Source: Streptomyces sp. SAI-135
GTDB taxonomy: Bacteria; Actinomycetota; Actinomycetes; Streptomycetales; Streptomycetaceae
Assembly: GCF_029893805.1 (NCBI RefSeq)
Contig: NZ_JARXYP010000001.1
Span: 496,001-560,000 of the forward strand
Length of the DNA: 64,000 nt
Direction: 5' to 3'
In this document: piece after piece, positions 49,768-58,531 of the stretch
Position numbering within the stretch: position 1 is the stretch's first letter
Layout of the letters: each line of letters opens with the position of its first letter
The notes under the pieces: model-generated
Database searches by the model: none
What the model was told of the DNA's origin: nothing
What the model saw: the letters and a program-made list of their open reading frames with translations, nothing else
Program-made: the position numbers and the translations under genes

Positions 49768-51012
49768 TTAGTGTCCCCGATCGTCCTTCATGGTCGTCCC
49801 CGCTGCCGGGCGCCATTGCCGCGCGCGTGCCCGGCGCACGGCAAACGCGCCCCAACCGACGGCCAGAACGGTGACGGAGCCGAAGACGAGGGCGATGGCG
49901 GCGCGGTCCGTGGTCTGTTCGGCGGTTGACGTGTCGCGGACCGTCACGGGCTCCGCGTCGGGCTCGGCCCCCTCGGACGTACCCGAGTCGCCGAGCACCG
50001 TGGTGACGGCGGCGTATGGGTCGAGCTGGGGGATGTCGGCTGGATAGGCGGTGGCGGTCAGACGGTGCACGACTGCCTCGGCGGACTCGTCGGGGTGGGT
50101 GGCGCGGACTACTGCTGCTGCTCCGGCGGCGTAGGCGGTGGCCACCGCGGCGCCCGCACCGAGGTAGTGGCCGGTCCCGCGCGGTCCGCCCGAGACCACG
50201 CCCACGCCGGGGGCTACCAGGTCGACATCGGCCGCGGGCAACGAGCCGTCCGGGCGGGCACCGCTGGGGAGCATGTCAGCGACCGCGAGGACCCCGGGTT
50301 CGCCGGCGGGCCAGTAGGTGCGGACCGGAGTCTCGTCCGTGCCCAGCCGTGCCGGTTCGGGGGCGGCCGCCGCGACGACAACGGCGCCCGCCGCACGGGC
50401 CTCGGCGACGGCGCGCGTCAGGTCTGGGGCACGGTCCGGCAGGGCGATGGTGACCGCGATGACGTCGGCCCGTGCCTGGGAGGCCTCGCGCAGGGCCGCC
50501 GCGACCTGCGCGGCACTCCCCCGGCCGAATTGGTCGGTGCCGCGCAGGCCCAGGATCTTCGCGCTCGGCGCGACGCCGGCCAGTTTGGGGCTGTCGCCTC
50601 CGTTCCCGGCGATCAGATCCGCCAGGAAGGTGCCGTATCCGACGCAGTCCTCGCCTGCCGCCCCGGAGACGGTGACCCTGCCGTCGAGCCCCGAGGCCTG
50701 AGGTGCCACCCCTGTGCCGATCAGGGCGACGGTGACACCCCCGCCCGTGGTGTGCTGGTGCAGGCGGTCCAGGTCGAGGCGCTGGCGCGACCAGTCCTGT
50801 GTGCGCGCCTTCTCCTTCGAGGCGGGAGTGCACTGTGTCTGCTGGGCGTCGGGGTCCAACGAGGACGGCATGGCGGGCAGTTCCTGTCCGCCGGTCGCCG
50901 CCGGCGGGTCCGCACGGGGCGTCGCGTGGGCGGTGGCGGCCAGGGGCAGCAGCAGGCCGGCGGCGAGGCCGGCGCCGCACAGCAGACGGGCGCCCCTGGT
51001 GGGCGGTTTCAT
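49768..51012 (-). CDS. Mycosin-like (subtilase-fold) type VII secretion protein lacking the catalytic triad
   Basis: 414 residues with the MycP layout: signal peptide ('LLCGAGLAAGLLLPLAATAH'), a subtilase domain, and a C-terminal membrane helix (about 371-391) with a short basic tail. The catalytic positions are replaced. Asp motif reads 'VALIGTGVAP' (Gly99 for Asp), His motif 'CVGYGTFLADLIAG' (Tyr126 for His), Ser motif 'GAGAAVATAYAAGAAAVVRA' (Ala289 for Ser), and the oxyanion Asn region is 'VVVAAAAPE'. The frame is intact and the fold well kept, so it is probably a structural pseudoprotease; mycosins are known to have a non-proteolytic role in stabilising ESX complexes. ATG overlaps the upstream AAA+ gene stop. 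Confidence 0.83.
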   Translation of the reverse strand: MKPPTRGARLLCGAGLAAGLLLPLAATAHATPRADPPAATGGQELPAMPSSLDPDAQQTQCTPASKEKARTQDWSRQRLDLDRLHQHTTGGGVTVALIGTGVAPQASGLDGRVTVSGAAGEDCVGYGTFLADLIAGNGGDSPKLAGVAPSAKILGLRGTDQFGRGSAAQVAAALREASQARADVIAVTIALPDRAPDLTRAVAEARAAGAVVVAAAAPEPARLGTDETPVRTYWPAGEPGVLAVADMLPSGARPDGSLPAADVDLVAPGVGVVSGGPRGTGHYLGAGAAVATAYAAGAAAVVRATHPDESAEAVVHRLTATAYPADIPQLDPYAAVTTVLGDSGTSEGAEPDAEPVTVRDTSTAEQTTDRAAIALVFGSVTVLAVGWGAFAVRRARARQWRPAAGTTMKDDRGH

Positions 51013-54000
51013 CGGCCGACCGCCTTCGGCGTGGCGGTGACGATGTCCTCCGGGCGCAGGATACGCAGGTCGTCCAGGGTGGGCGCGGCCACGGAGCTGA
51101 GCCGTCCCGCCTGCCGGGTGACCATGGTTTCGACCACCTGGCGGGCCAGGCGGGCGTTGCCGAAGGAGCGGTCCCGGGGCTGGGCGTCGAAGTACTCCTT
51201 GAGCAGCGGGCCGGTTCCGGGGCCGCACTCGTACCCCATCGACGCGGCATGGGAGCGCACGATGGTGACCAGTTCCTCCGAGGAGTAGTCGGAGAAGGTG
51301 ATCCGGCGCGGGAAACGTGAGGACAGGCCCGGGTTGGAGGCGAGGAAGTGTTCCATTTCCTCGGTGTAGCCGGCGACGATGACGACCACCTCGTCCCGGT
51401 GGTCCTCCATCAGCTTCAGCAGGGTGTCGACCGCCTCCTGGCCGAAGTCGGCGCCGCCGCCGCGGGGGGTGAGGGTGTAGGCCTCGTCGATGAACAGGAC
51501 GCCGCCGCGGGCCCGTTCGAAGACCTCGCGGGTGAGCTGGGCGGTGTGGCCGATGTAGCGGCCGACCAGGTCGGAGCGGGCCGCCTCGACCAACTGGCCC
51601 CGTTCGAGGATGCCGAGCTGGGTCAGGACACTGCCGTACAGGCGGGCGACGGTGGTCTTGCCGGTGCCCGGCGGGCCGGTGAACACCAGGTGATGGCTGA
51701 TGGAGGGCACCGGCAGCCCGGCGGCGGCCCGGTGACGGGCGGCGGTGATGAGGTTGACCAGGTCCGCCACGTCGCGCTTGACGTCCGCGAGACCGACCAT
51801 GTCACCCAGGCGGGTCAGCGGGTCGTCCTCGGTGGTGGGCCCGGCGACGGCCTTCTCGGCGGCGGCCTGGGACACGTCCTCCGGCAGCAGCAGCCGCAGG
51901 TCGCTCTCACCGACTTGGTCCAAGGAAGCGAGCCGTACCGCCTGCCGGTCCACCATCTCCTCGAACACCCCGCGTGCGGCACGGCCGTTGCCGAAGCCGG
52001 CGTCCCTGGGCATCGCCTCGAAGTGTGCGGCCAGGGCCTCAGCCGTGCCCTCGCCGAGCTCGTACTGATGCTGGGCGCACATGCTCTCCATGATCGCGAC
52101 CAGATCGGTCACCGAGTAGTTCTCGAACTCGATGGTCCGCGAGAAGCGCGACGCCAGGCCGGGGTTGGACCCGAGGAAGGACTCCATCTCACGGGAGTAG
52201 CCCGCCGCGACCACCACCACGTCGTCGCGGTGGTCCTCCATCAGCTTCAGCAGGGTGTCCACGGCCTCACGGCCGAAGTCGGCGCCACCGTTGCCGCTGT
52301 CGGCGGTCAGGGTGTACGCCTCGTCGATGAACAGCACCCCGCCGAGGGCGCGTTGGAAGGTCTCGGTGGTCTTGATGGCGGTGCCGCCGACGATCTGCGC
52401 GACCAGGTCGGCGCGCGAGACCTCCACGAGGTGTCCGCTGGGAAGCGCGCCGAGTTCGGCCAGGATCGCCCCGTACAGGCGAGCCACGGTGGTCTTTCCG
52501 GTGCCCGGCGGGCCGGCGAAGATCAGGTGCCGGCTCATCGGCGGTGCCGTCATGCCGAGTTGTTCACGGCGCTGGGCGAGCTGGGTGAGATTGACCAGCG
52601 TCCGCACCTGCTGCTTGACGTTGTCCAGGCCGATCAGCGCGTTGAGCGCGCCCAGCGGGCCGTCCTCGCGGTCCGGCGGGGGCGCGTCGGCGGCGCCGGA
52701 GCCGGCCGGGTCGGTGTGCTCGGCAGTGCCGGCGCCCCAGGCGTCGCGCTTGCCGTTGGCGGCGCTGGTCAGGCCGTCCACGGCGAGCCGTTCGCCGGGC
52801 ACGGTCTGCACCAGGCCGCCGCCTGCGTTCTCCCGGGCGGCGCAGTTCACCAGGGAGACCGGCTCGACGGTCTCCACCCGGAAACCGTCCTGGGCTCCGC
52901 CGGTCACCTCGCATCCGCTCAGTGAGGCGAGCGCGCCTTCCTTCAAGAGGACGCCGTGGCCCTGGGGGGCGTGGACAGCGATGCGGTTGGCGGTCAGCTC
53001 TCCGCCCGCCTCGACGACGACGCCCTCCTGCCCGGCCACCTCGACACGGAAGTCCCTGAGGGTGACGTTGCCGCCGTCCGACACCACCAGACCCTGGGCG
53101 ACGGCGTCGGACACCCCGCCGCCGGCCAGGTAGAGAGTGCTGCCGGACGCCACGCGCACGCCCACACCGTTGGGTCTGATGATCTCGCAGTCCTCGACCC
53201 GGCCGCGGGCGTCCTTGACCGCCGAGATGCCGTCACCGGAGGGCTCCACGAGCCGCGCCCGGCGGAGCAGCGGGTTGGCGCCGTCACGCACCACGATGGC
53301 GGGCGAACCGCCGATCACCTCCAGACGGTCGAGTTCCGCCGCCGAGTTCTCCTCCAGGAGCAGCGCGCTCTGCTCGCAGTCGCGGACTGTCAGCCCGGTG
53401 AACGCGGGAGAGGCGGCCCCGGCCACACGTACCGCGATGCCCTGGGCGCCGGTGACCCAGCAGTCCTCGAACGTCCCGCGCGCCCGGTCGGTGACCAGGA
53501 CGGCGTTGCCACGGATACGCGAGACCCGGCAGCGGCGCAGGACCGGGTCGGCGCCCTGGGACAGCGTGATGCCGTTGATGGAGGCCCCGGTGACACGGAC
53601 GTCCTCCAGGGTCGTACGGCCCGTGCTGCTCACGTGGACGCCCGTGCTGGTGTCGTGCACCACGGTGCGGACGACGGTGACAGCGGAGTTCTGCTCCAGG
53701 GCGATGGACGGCTTGTCGGTGGAGGAGATGTCGCAGTCCTCCACCGAACCACGGGAATCGCCGTTGGCGAGCAGGCCGTTGCCGCGGGCATCGCGCACCG
53801 TGCAGCCACGGATACGCGCCTCGCCCTGTTCGGCCAGTACCAGACCGCTCGTGCCCAGGTGCTCGAAGGTGCACGACTCCACGGTGGTGGGTGACGCCGA
53901 GGTGACGACGACGCCCGCCCCCTGCGGGTTGCTGATACGGCAGTCCCGCAGCGCGAGCGACCCGGTGCCGCCGGCCAGCATCGCCGTCCAGGCCGCGCCG

Positions 54001-54326
54001 ACCACCTCGCAGCCGTCGAACGCGGCCTGTCCGCGCCGCACGTCCACGGCCGACAGTTCGGCGTCGCCACCCCGCAGAGTGACCTCGGACAGCATCACGG
54101 CGTCGGCGCGCAGCGAGAGCGCGCTGCCCGAGCGTGGCCGGATCTCCACAGTGCCCCGCCCTTCGGCGGCGGCGATGGTCACTCGGGTGTCGACGACCAA
54201 GGCCTCGGCATACGTCCCGGGCCGCACGCTGATGAGCGCGCCGCTGCGGGCGGCCGCGAGCGCCTCACCGATCGTCCGGTAGGGATCGCGGTCTCCGGGA
54301 CCGACCGTCAGTACCTGGCGCGACAC
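51009..54326 (-). CDS. Beta-helix / double AAA+ (EccA/CbxX-like) protein of the type VII locus
   Basis: 1105 residues. Residues 1-510: right-handed parallel beta-helix repeats ('YRTIGEALAAARSGALISVR', then many 'GNGLLANGDSRGSVEDCDIS'-type rungs). Residues about 545-810 and 825-1095: two CbxX/CfqX-type AAA+ domains, each with Walker A 'FAGPPGTGKTTVARLYG' or 'FTGPPGTGKTTVARLYG', Walker B 'GGVLFIDEAYTL', sensor and Arg-finger regions 'SNPGLASRFSRTIEFENYS' and 'SNPGLSSRFPRRITFSDYS'. EccA proteins have TPR plus one AAA+; here a beta-helix replaces the TPR and the ATPase is doubled. Cytoplasmic. Probably remodels secretion substrates. ATG 54326. Confidence 0.88.
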   Translation of the reverse strand: MSRQVLTVGPGDRDPYRTIGEALAAARSGALISVRPGTYAEALVVDTRVTIAAAEGRGTVEIRPRSGSALSLRADAVMLSEVTLRGGDAELSAVDVRRGQAAFDGCEVVGAAWTAMLAGGTGSLALRDCRISNPQGAGVVVTSASPTTVESCTFEHLGTSGLVLAEQGEARIRGCTVRDARGNGLLANGDSRGSVEDCDISSTDKPSIALEQNSAVTVVRTVVHDTSTGVHVSSTGRTTLEDVRVTGASINGITLSQGADPVLRRCRVSRIRGNAVLVTDRARGTFEDCWVTGAQGIAVRVAGAASPAFTGLTVRDCEQSALLLEENSAAELDRLEVIGGSPAIVVRDGANPLLRRARLVEPSGDGISAVKDARGRVEDCEIIRPNGVGVRVASGSTLYLAGGGVSDAVAQGLVVSDGGNVTLRDFRVEVAGQEGVVVEAGGELTANRIAVHAPQGHGVLLKEGALASLSGCEVTGGAQDGFRVETVEPVSLVNCAARENAGGGLVQTVPGERLAVDGLTSAANGKRDAWGAGTAEHTDPAGSGAADAPPPDREDGPLGALNALIGLDNVKQQVRTLVNLTQLAQRREQLGMTAPPMSRHLIFAGPPGTGKTTVARLYGAILAELGALPSGHLVEVSRADLVAQIVGGTAIKTTETFQRALGGVLFIDEAYTLTADSGNGGADFGREAVDTLLKLMEDHRDDVVVVAAGYSREMESFLGSNPGLASRFSRTIEFENYSVTDLVAIMESMCAQHQYELGEGTAEALAAHFEAMPRDAGFGNGRAARGVFEEMVDRQAVRLASLDQVGESDLRLLLPEDVSQAAAEKAVAGPTTEDDPLTRLGDMVGLADVKRDVADLVNLITAARHRAAAGLPVPSISHHLVFTGPPGTGKTTVARLYGSVLTQLGILERGQLVEAARSDLVGRYIGHTAQLTREVFERARGGVLFIDEAYTLTPRGGGADFGQEAVDTLLKLMEDHRDEVVVIVAGYTEEMEHFLASNPGLSSRFPRRITFSDYSSEELVTIVRSHAASMGYECGPGTGPLLKEYFDAQPRDRSFGNARLARQVVETMVTRQAGRLSSVAAPTLDDLRILRPEDIVTATPKAVGR

Positions 54327-54473
54327 GCACCAACCTCCTTGCCACGAGGCGTCTTGAGAGGGCTTCCACGTCGCCGGATGGCGGACGTCATCGGTCCGAC
54401 GATGCCATCATGCCTCGCGCACGGGGCGGGCGGATGCCGGGACGGACCTGCCTACGGAATCGGACCGATCCTG

Positions 54474-55664
54474 TCAGACGAGCCACATCTGGTCTTTGGT
54501 CCCCAGGCAGTCCCAGAGCTGGAGCGAGGCGCCGTTGCCCGGATTGTCGCCCTTGATGTCCACACACAGGCCGGTAGCGTTGTTGCGCAACTCGTGACGC
54601 TGGTTCAGGACGAAGTTCTGGGACTTGTCACCGTCGCAGTTGGTGATCGTGATGGGGTAGCCCTTGGCAAGGCTCACCACGTCCATGCACAGGTTCTTGA
54701 TGCGGATCGTGCCGTCGGAGCCGAACTGCCATTGCTGCGCCGGGCCGTTGTTGCAGTCCCACACAGACAGTTGGGCACCGCTGTAGAAGGTGGACGCCGG
54801 TACGTCCAGGCAGCGGCCCGAAAGCCCGCTTCGCGGGGAGACGGGCGAACTGAGCGTGACCACCGGGGTCGGCTTGGGCGTGGGCTTGGCCTTCGACTTG
54901 CTCTGGGGCGTGGACTGCACGACGGGCTGCTTCGCCGGGGAGGTCTCCGCCTTGGGTGTCGGTGGCGGAGGGGTCTTCTTCTCCTTCTTCGCCTTGACCG
55001 AAGGCGAAGAAGAAGGGGACTGGGTCACGGGCAGCTTGAAGTCACCCGGCGCCTCCTGCGTGTTGCCGCCGAGCACGGTTCCGGCGGCGGCCGTCGAGGA
55101 CCTTTTGGGGCCATCGTCTTTGCCCGCGTTCGCCAGGAACGGCACGCTGACCAGCAGTACCCCGGCGGCCGCGGCACCGTACAGCATGGTCTTGCGCGGC
55201 CGCCCGACCGGTCCGGACTCCTGCCGCGGCTGGTTGATCGCGGTCGCGGACATGGTCCGCACGAACGCGGGCAGCCGGCTCTTCGCCTCCGCGACGGCAG
55301 CACCGTCGGCCTCGGCTTCCGCTTCCGTACGACCGCCGTTGGCCGTAGCGCCGCCGACGCCTGCGCTGTCACTGCCCCGCCCGGCGGCCGCCATCGACTC
55401 GGGGGCGGGAGCGGACGCGACAGACTCGCCCTTCACCGCGCCGTCGCCCGTCTCACCCGCCTCCTCGGCCCCTTCCGCGGTCTCGGTCGTCGCGGGCCGG
55501 ATCGCGGCCTTCGCCCGCGTGGACCCGGCCTGGGGTTCGGGGCCCTCTCCGGGGGCGGCTGCCTGCGAGCTCTCGGTCGCAGCGGTGGCGGCCGCGACCG
55601 TCTCCTCTCCGTCGGCGCCGCTGCGCCGCGGGGGCGTGGCGGGGTGCTGCGATGCAGGTGTCAT
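54474..55664 (-). CDS. Membrane-anchored ricin-type lectin protein
   Basis: 396 residues. N-terminal 145: low-complexity Ala/Glu/Gly cytoplasmic tail; one membrane helix ('TMLYGAAAAGVLLVSVPFLA', about 159-178); Ser/Pro/Lys-rich extracellular spacer; C-terminal ricin B-type domain (about 280-396) with QxW-like motifs 'WDCNNGPAQQWQFGSDGTIR', 'CDGDKSQNFVLNQRHELRNN' and 'LQLWDCLGTKDQMWLV'. Likely binds cell-wall or extracellular glycans. Start ATG 55664 overlaps the stop of the upstream secretion-associated gene by 4 bases, so it belongs to the same transcript. Confidence 0.85.
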   Translation of the reverse strand: MTPASQHPATPPRRSGADGEETVAAATAATESSQAAAPGEGPEPQAGSTRAKAAIRPATTETAEGAEEAGETGDGAVKGESVASAPAPESMAAAGRGSDSAGVGGATANGGRTEAEAEADGAAVAEAKSRLPAFVRTMSATAINQPRQESGPVGRPRKTMLYGAAAAGVLLVSVPFLANAGKDDGPKRSSTAAAGTVLGGNTQEAPGDFKLPVTQSPSSSPSVKAKKEKKTPPPPTPKAETSPAKQPVVQSTPQSKSKAKPTPKPTPVVTLSSPVSPRSGLSGRCLDVPASTFYSGAQLSVWDCNNGPAQQWQFGSDGTIRIKNLCMDVVSLAKGYPITITNCDGDKSQNFVLNQRHELRNNATGLCVDIKGDNPGNGASLQLWDCLGTKDQMWLV

Positions 55665-56470
55665 GACGTCCTCCGTGCGATGTGGGGCGAGGATTCGGGT
55701 GAGTCGCCGGTGCGGCCGGAGTCGGGGGCCGCGGGCGACGAGTCGGTACCGGAAGGGCCGGTGTGGTCCTGCTCGACCTCCGTCGTTGACGCCTCGGTGT
55801 CCGGACCGCCCCGGGGGGTGGGGAGGCTGTCCGCCGGGACGAACAGGGGAGCCGCCGCGGCGGCGTTGACCAGCAGCAGCGCGTCTGAACCATCGAGTGC
55901 GCGGACCAACTCGTGGGCGCGGAGCCTGTCATGCCGAAGTGCCGAGGACATGAACTCGTGCGCCGGCGAGGTGAACAACAGCACGACCGGGGCCCCGTCC
56001 CGTCCGACTGCGGTCAGTGGCTCCCCGTCCGGTGCGCGCAGCACCGCGACGTCCGCCTCCGCGAGGGCCGTAAGGGCGTCCTCCACCGAGCCGTAGCCGG
56101 TGGCGGCGCGCTGCGCCGCCGCATCAACCGGATCGGTGGGGTCGGGCCAGCCGAGCACGCGGGCGGAGGGCCGGTACGCCGGGTTGGCGCGGTACTCACC
56201 CAGGTCTCCGCTGTCGTCCGAGCGCCACTCTCCCACCAGCGCCCACTCGGGAGGTGGCCGCCCCTCGGTCCACTCGGGGTCCACCACGCCGATCCAGTGC
56301 CCTGGTGCCGTGCGTGCGATGTCGCGCACGGCCTGGGGTATGTCGTTCGGGTCCATGCCGTCGGCCGCGTCCTCGGCGGACGGCTCACGGGGCGATGGTT
56401 CCGAAGCGGCGGACGCGATCGGGCCATCGGGCATCACGGGCAGTTCGCCATGCCGTTCTCGGGGCCGCAT
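55661..56470 (-). CDS. Type VII secretion system-associated protein (first paralogue)
   Basis: About 269 residues from ATG 56470 (GGGAGAA upstream; ATG 56434 or 56488 also possible). Conserved core: 'DIARTAPGHWIGVVDPEWTE', 'GRPPPEWALVGEWRSDDSGD', 'YRPSARVLGWPDPTDPVDAA', 'AATGYGSVEDALTALAEADV', 'DGAPVVLLFTSPAHEFM'. This matches the family annotated as type VII secretion-associated in Streptomyces and is paralogous to the gene at 57218. Acidic, Pro/Ser-rich tail. Biochemical role unknown. Confidence 0.75.
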   Translation of the reverse strand: MRPRERHGELPVMPDGPIASAASEPSPREPSAEDAADGMDPNDIPQAVRDIARTAPGHWIGVVDPEWTEGRPPPEWALVGEWRSDDSGDLGEYRANPAYRPSARVLGWPDPTDPVDAAAQRAATGYGSVEDALTALAEADVAVLRAPDGEPLTAVGRDGAPVVLLFTSPAHEFMSSALRHDRLRAHELVRALDGSDALLLVNAAAAAPLFVPADSLPTPRGGPDTEASTTEVEQDHTGPSGTDSSPAAPDSGRTGDSPESSPHIARRTS

Positions 56471-56547
56471 TTCTCCCTGAACTCTCATGGTCCGTAAACG
56501 AGATCTCGCGTGCCGGTCGCGTGTCTCGCTGGAGCCGGCACGTATGT

Positions 56548-57042
56548 CAGATGGATGAGGCATAAGAATGCCAGACCTGTCACGTCTGTTGGGGAGAAGT
56601 AAACCCACTCGGGCTTCCGCGTGCCCAACGGCCGCCCGCATAAGGCACGTTGCGGAAATCGGGAGCTTTCCGGAGGCAGGAATGCGCGGGGGGACAGAGA
56701 GGCGAACCGGGCAGATGGGGACGCAGCCCAATTCGCCTGCGGAATGGGGCGTCAGGGCGAAAGGCGCCCCAAGGGGCAGACCACGCCGCACACTTCTTCA
56801 TGCCCGCCCTCCGGCCGTCACACCCTCGCTCCGAACAACTATACAGAACGTTCAGTATCGGTGTGACGGGGCGCCATGTCTACCCGTCCAGCGAGGACAG
56901 ATCCGATGGTCCGCTGGGTAGGCCGGCGGCCGCTTCGCCGTGCTCAGTCGTCCGTGCCGGGTGACTCGCGGGTCGCGACACCGTCTGCCGTCTGATTCAG
57001 ATCGATGAGGCATGAGGATGCCACATCCATCACACCCGTTGG
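56548..57042. repeat. Pair of 45-bp direct repeats with an internal dyad
   Basis: 56548-56592 and 56998-57042 align without gaps with 35 of 45 positions identical; the core GATGAGGCAT.AG.ATGCCA contains the dyad GGCAT-N4-ATGCC (56559-56572 and 57009-57022). A regulatory duplication or relic of a duplicated gene border is possible. Confidence 0.6.
56841..56858. promoter_or_regulatory. Isolated, fully symmetric copy of the recurrent palindrome
   Basis: ATACAGAACGTTCAGTAT: GAACGTTC at 56846-56853 with extended ATAC/GTAT arms, the most symmetric copy in the window. Neither side has a convincing TTGAC box at the 4-base distance, so here it may act without an overlapping promoter, or the promoter is atypical. 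Confidence 0.5.
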
Positions 57043-57217
57043 CCGCGCCGGTGTGCCCGTTCAATCCTCGACAACGCCCGTTCTCCCGCGCGAAAACGCC
57101 GCTCGCAGGGGAACCGCCGCGAAATCACGACCACGGGGCCGACCAAGGCTCGGGTCGGAGCGTGAACGAGGGCCGCAGGTGCGTCCGCAGCCGCACACCC
57201 GCTCGATGCCGTGGGGG

Positions 57218-58012
57218 TCACTCGGCCGTCGTCGCCCCGTCACCGCGCTCCTGCCGGCCGGGCCTCTCCTCCCGCTCTTCCCCGGTGCCGAGCAGCTTCG
57301 ACTCCACGTCCTCCTGAGAGTCGGGCAGGTCGTCCACGTCTTCGTCGGGGAACAGGTCGGCGTCGTCCTCGCTTTGCGGATTCGCCGCTGCGTCGTCCTG
57401 CTCCCCTTCCGCTTCCTGCGCCGCCTCCTTGAGCGCCTCGGCGAGGCCGTCCGTGGTCATCACCATGTTGACCGGCCCGGTGCTGTTCAACGAGAGGCTG
57501 TGGCCGTCCGGGATGCGGTCGACCAGGTCAGCGATCGGCACCTTTTCGGAACGCAGTGGGCCCAAGGCATGCAGGTACGGGGCCGCCGTATAGGCGAGGA
57601 CGACCGCGGCGCCGTCGCTCGTCGCGGCGCCGATCAGCTCTCCGTCCGCCGTGACCGGCACGAAGAGTTCGGCGCGGGCGAGAGCCGCGGTGACGTCCTC
57701 GGCCGGGCCGTAGCCCGTGGTGGCCAGCTGGATGGCGCGGTCAACGTCGTCCAGGGGCTCGGGCCACCCCATGGCTTCGGGCGACGGCCGGTAGTCCTCG
57801 TTGTCCTCCCATTCGACGATCTCACCCTCGGAGTCCGAACGCCACTGACCTAGGACCGCCCACTCCGGCGGCGGGTGCTCACCCTGCCAGGCGGGGTCGA
57901 TCATGAAGAGCCAGTGGTTGGGCGCCAACTTCGCGGCCGCTATGAACTCCTCCGGCGGCGGCGGGTCCAGTACGGGGCGGTCGGCCGGGGGTTCGGGGGT
58001 GTTCTCACTCAT
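57218..58012 (-). CDS. Type VII secretion system-associated protein (second paralogue)
   Basis: 264 residues from ATG 58012 (GAGGA six bases upstream). Same core as the gene at 55661: 'NHWLFMIDPAWQGEHPPPEW', 'AVLGQWRSDSEGEIVEWEDN', 'YRPSPEAMGWPEPLDDVDRA', 'ATTGYGPAEDVTAALARAEL', then 'GPVNMVMTTDGLAEALKEAA'. The C-terminus is strongly acidic and disordered. The shared 'H-W-x-x-x-x-D-P-x-W' and 'PPPEWA-x-x-G-x-WRSD' patterns make paralogy certain; function unknown. Confidence 0.75.
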   Translation of the reverse strand: MSENTPEPPADRPVLDPPPPEEFIAAAKLAPNHWLFMIDPAWQGEHPPPEWAVLGQWRSDSEGEIVEWEDNEDYRPSPEAMGWPEPLDDVDRAIQLATTGYGPAEDVTAALARAELFVPVTADGELIGAATSDGAAVVLAYTAAPYLHALGPLRSEKVPIADLVDRIPDGHSLSLNSTGPVNMVMTTDGLAEALKEAAQEAEGEQDDAAANPQSEDDADLFPDEDVDDLPDSQEDVESKLLGTGEEREERPGRQERGDGATTAE

Positions 58013-58278
58013 GGGAGTCCTCACTGCTGACGGTTCTCAGTGGCGCCGAAGGGCGCCGGGTGCCCGACCGTGCCGGGGGCGACAGTGGCCCCGCACCGGA
58101 GCGGGTCGACTGGGGCGCTGCGGTTCGTGACCTGCCGAGGGGCAAGAGGGGCCGCTGGTGGACATCATCATGGCATCACCCGGCCGCGAGGCGACCAGCG
58201 CCTCCCGGAACCTCTGCCTCCCAAACCCGCGGGGGCAGGGGGCGGGAGCGGCCGATCGGCCCCTCCCTGGGCCCTGGT

Positions 58279-58498
58279 TCAGAAGGACCTCTGCCTGCCG
58301 CCTCCCGCGGACGGGGCCGGACGGCTGGGCAGCGCGAAGCCACCCAGCAGTGCCGCCCTGGTGGCCGCCTGGAACTCCTCCTCGGTCGGCATCCGCTGCT
58401 TGCCCGTGTCCAGCTCCTCCAGCTCGGCGGTCGTCAGGAGCGGGCTCGTCGTACTGACCTCTCTGCCCTTCGGGGCTGTTCGGGAGCCCGGGTGACCT
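58279..58498 (-). pseudogene. Small decayed gene fragment of unknown function
   Basis: A gene-like segment 'TTSPLLTTAELEELDTGKQR', 'MPTEEEFQAATRAALLGGFA', 'LPSRPAPSAGGGRQRSF' ends at 58279 but has no start codon in its frame; upstream coding-like sequence ('RFKVTRAPEQPRRAE') lies in a neighbouring frame. A frameshift is likely. It follows the next relic on the same strand. Confidence 0.5.
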
Positions 58499-58531
58499 TG
58501 AACCTCACTGGGCGGGAAGACCGTCTCACCT

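Larger units (their letters stand above)
56471..57217. other. Intergenic region between the paralogous secretion-associated genes
   Basis: About 750 bases without a convincing gene. It holds an isolated copy of the recurrent palindrome (56841-56858) and two 45-bp related sequences (56548-56592 and 56998-57042) that centre on a GGCAT-N4-ATGCC dyad. The first lies about 80 bases upstream of the 56470 start and probably belongs to its promoter. Confidence 0.5.
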
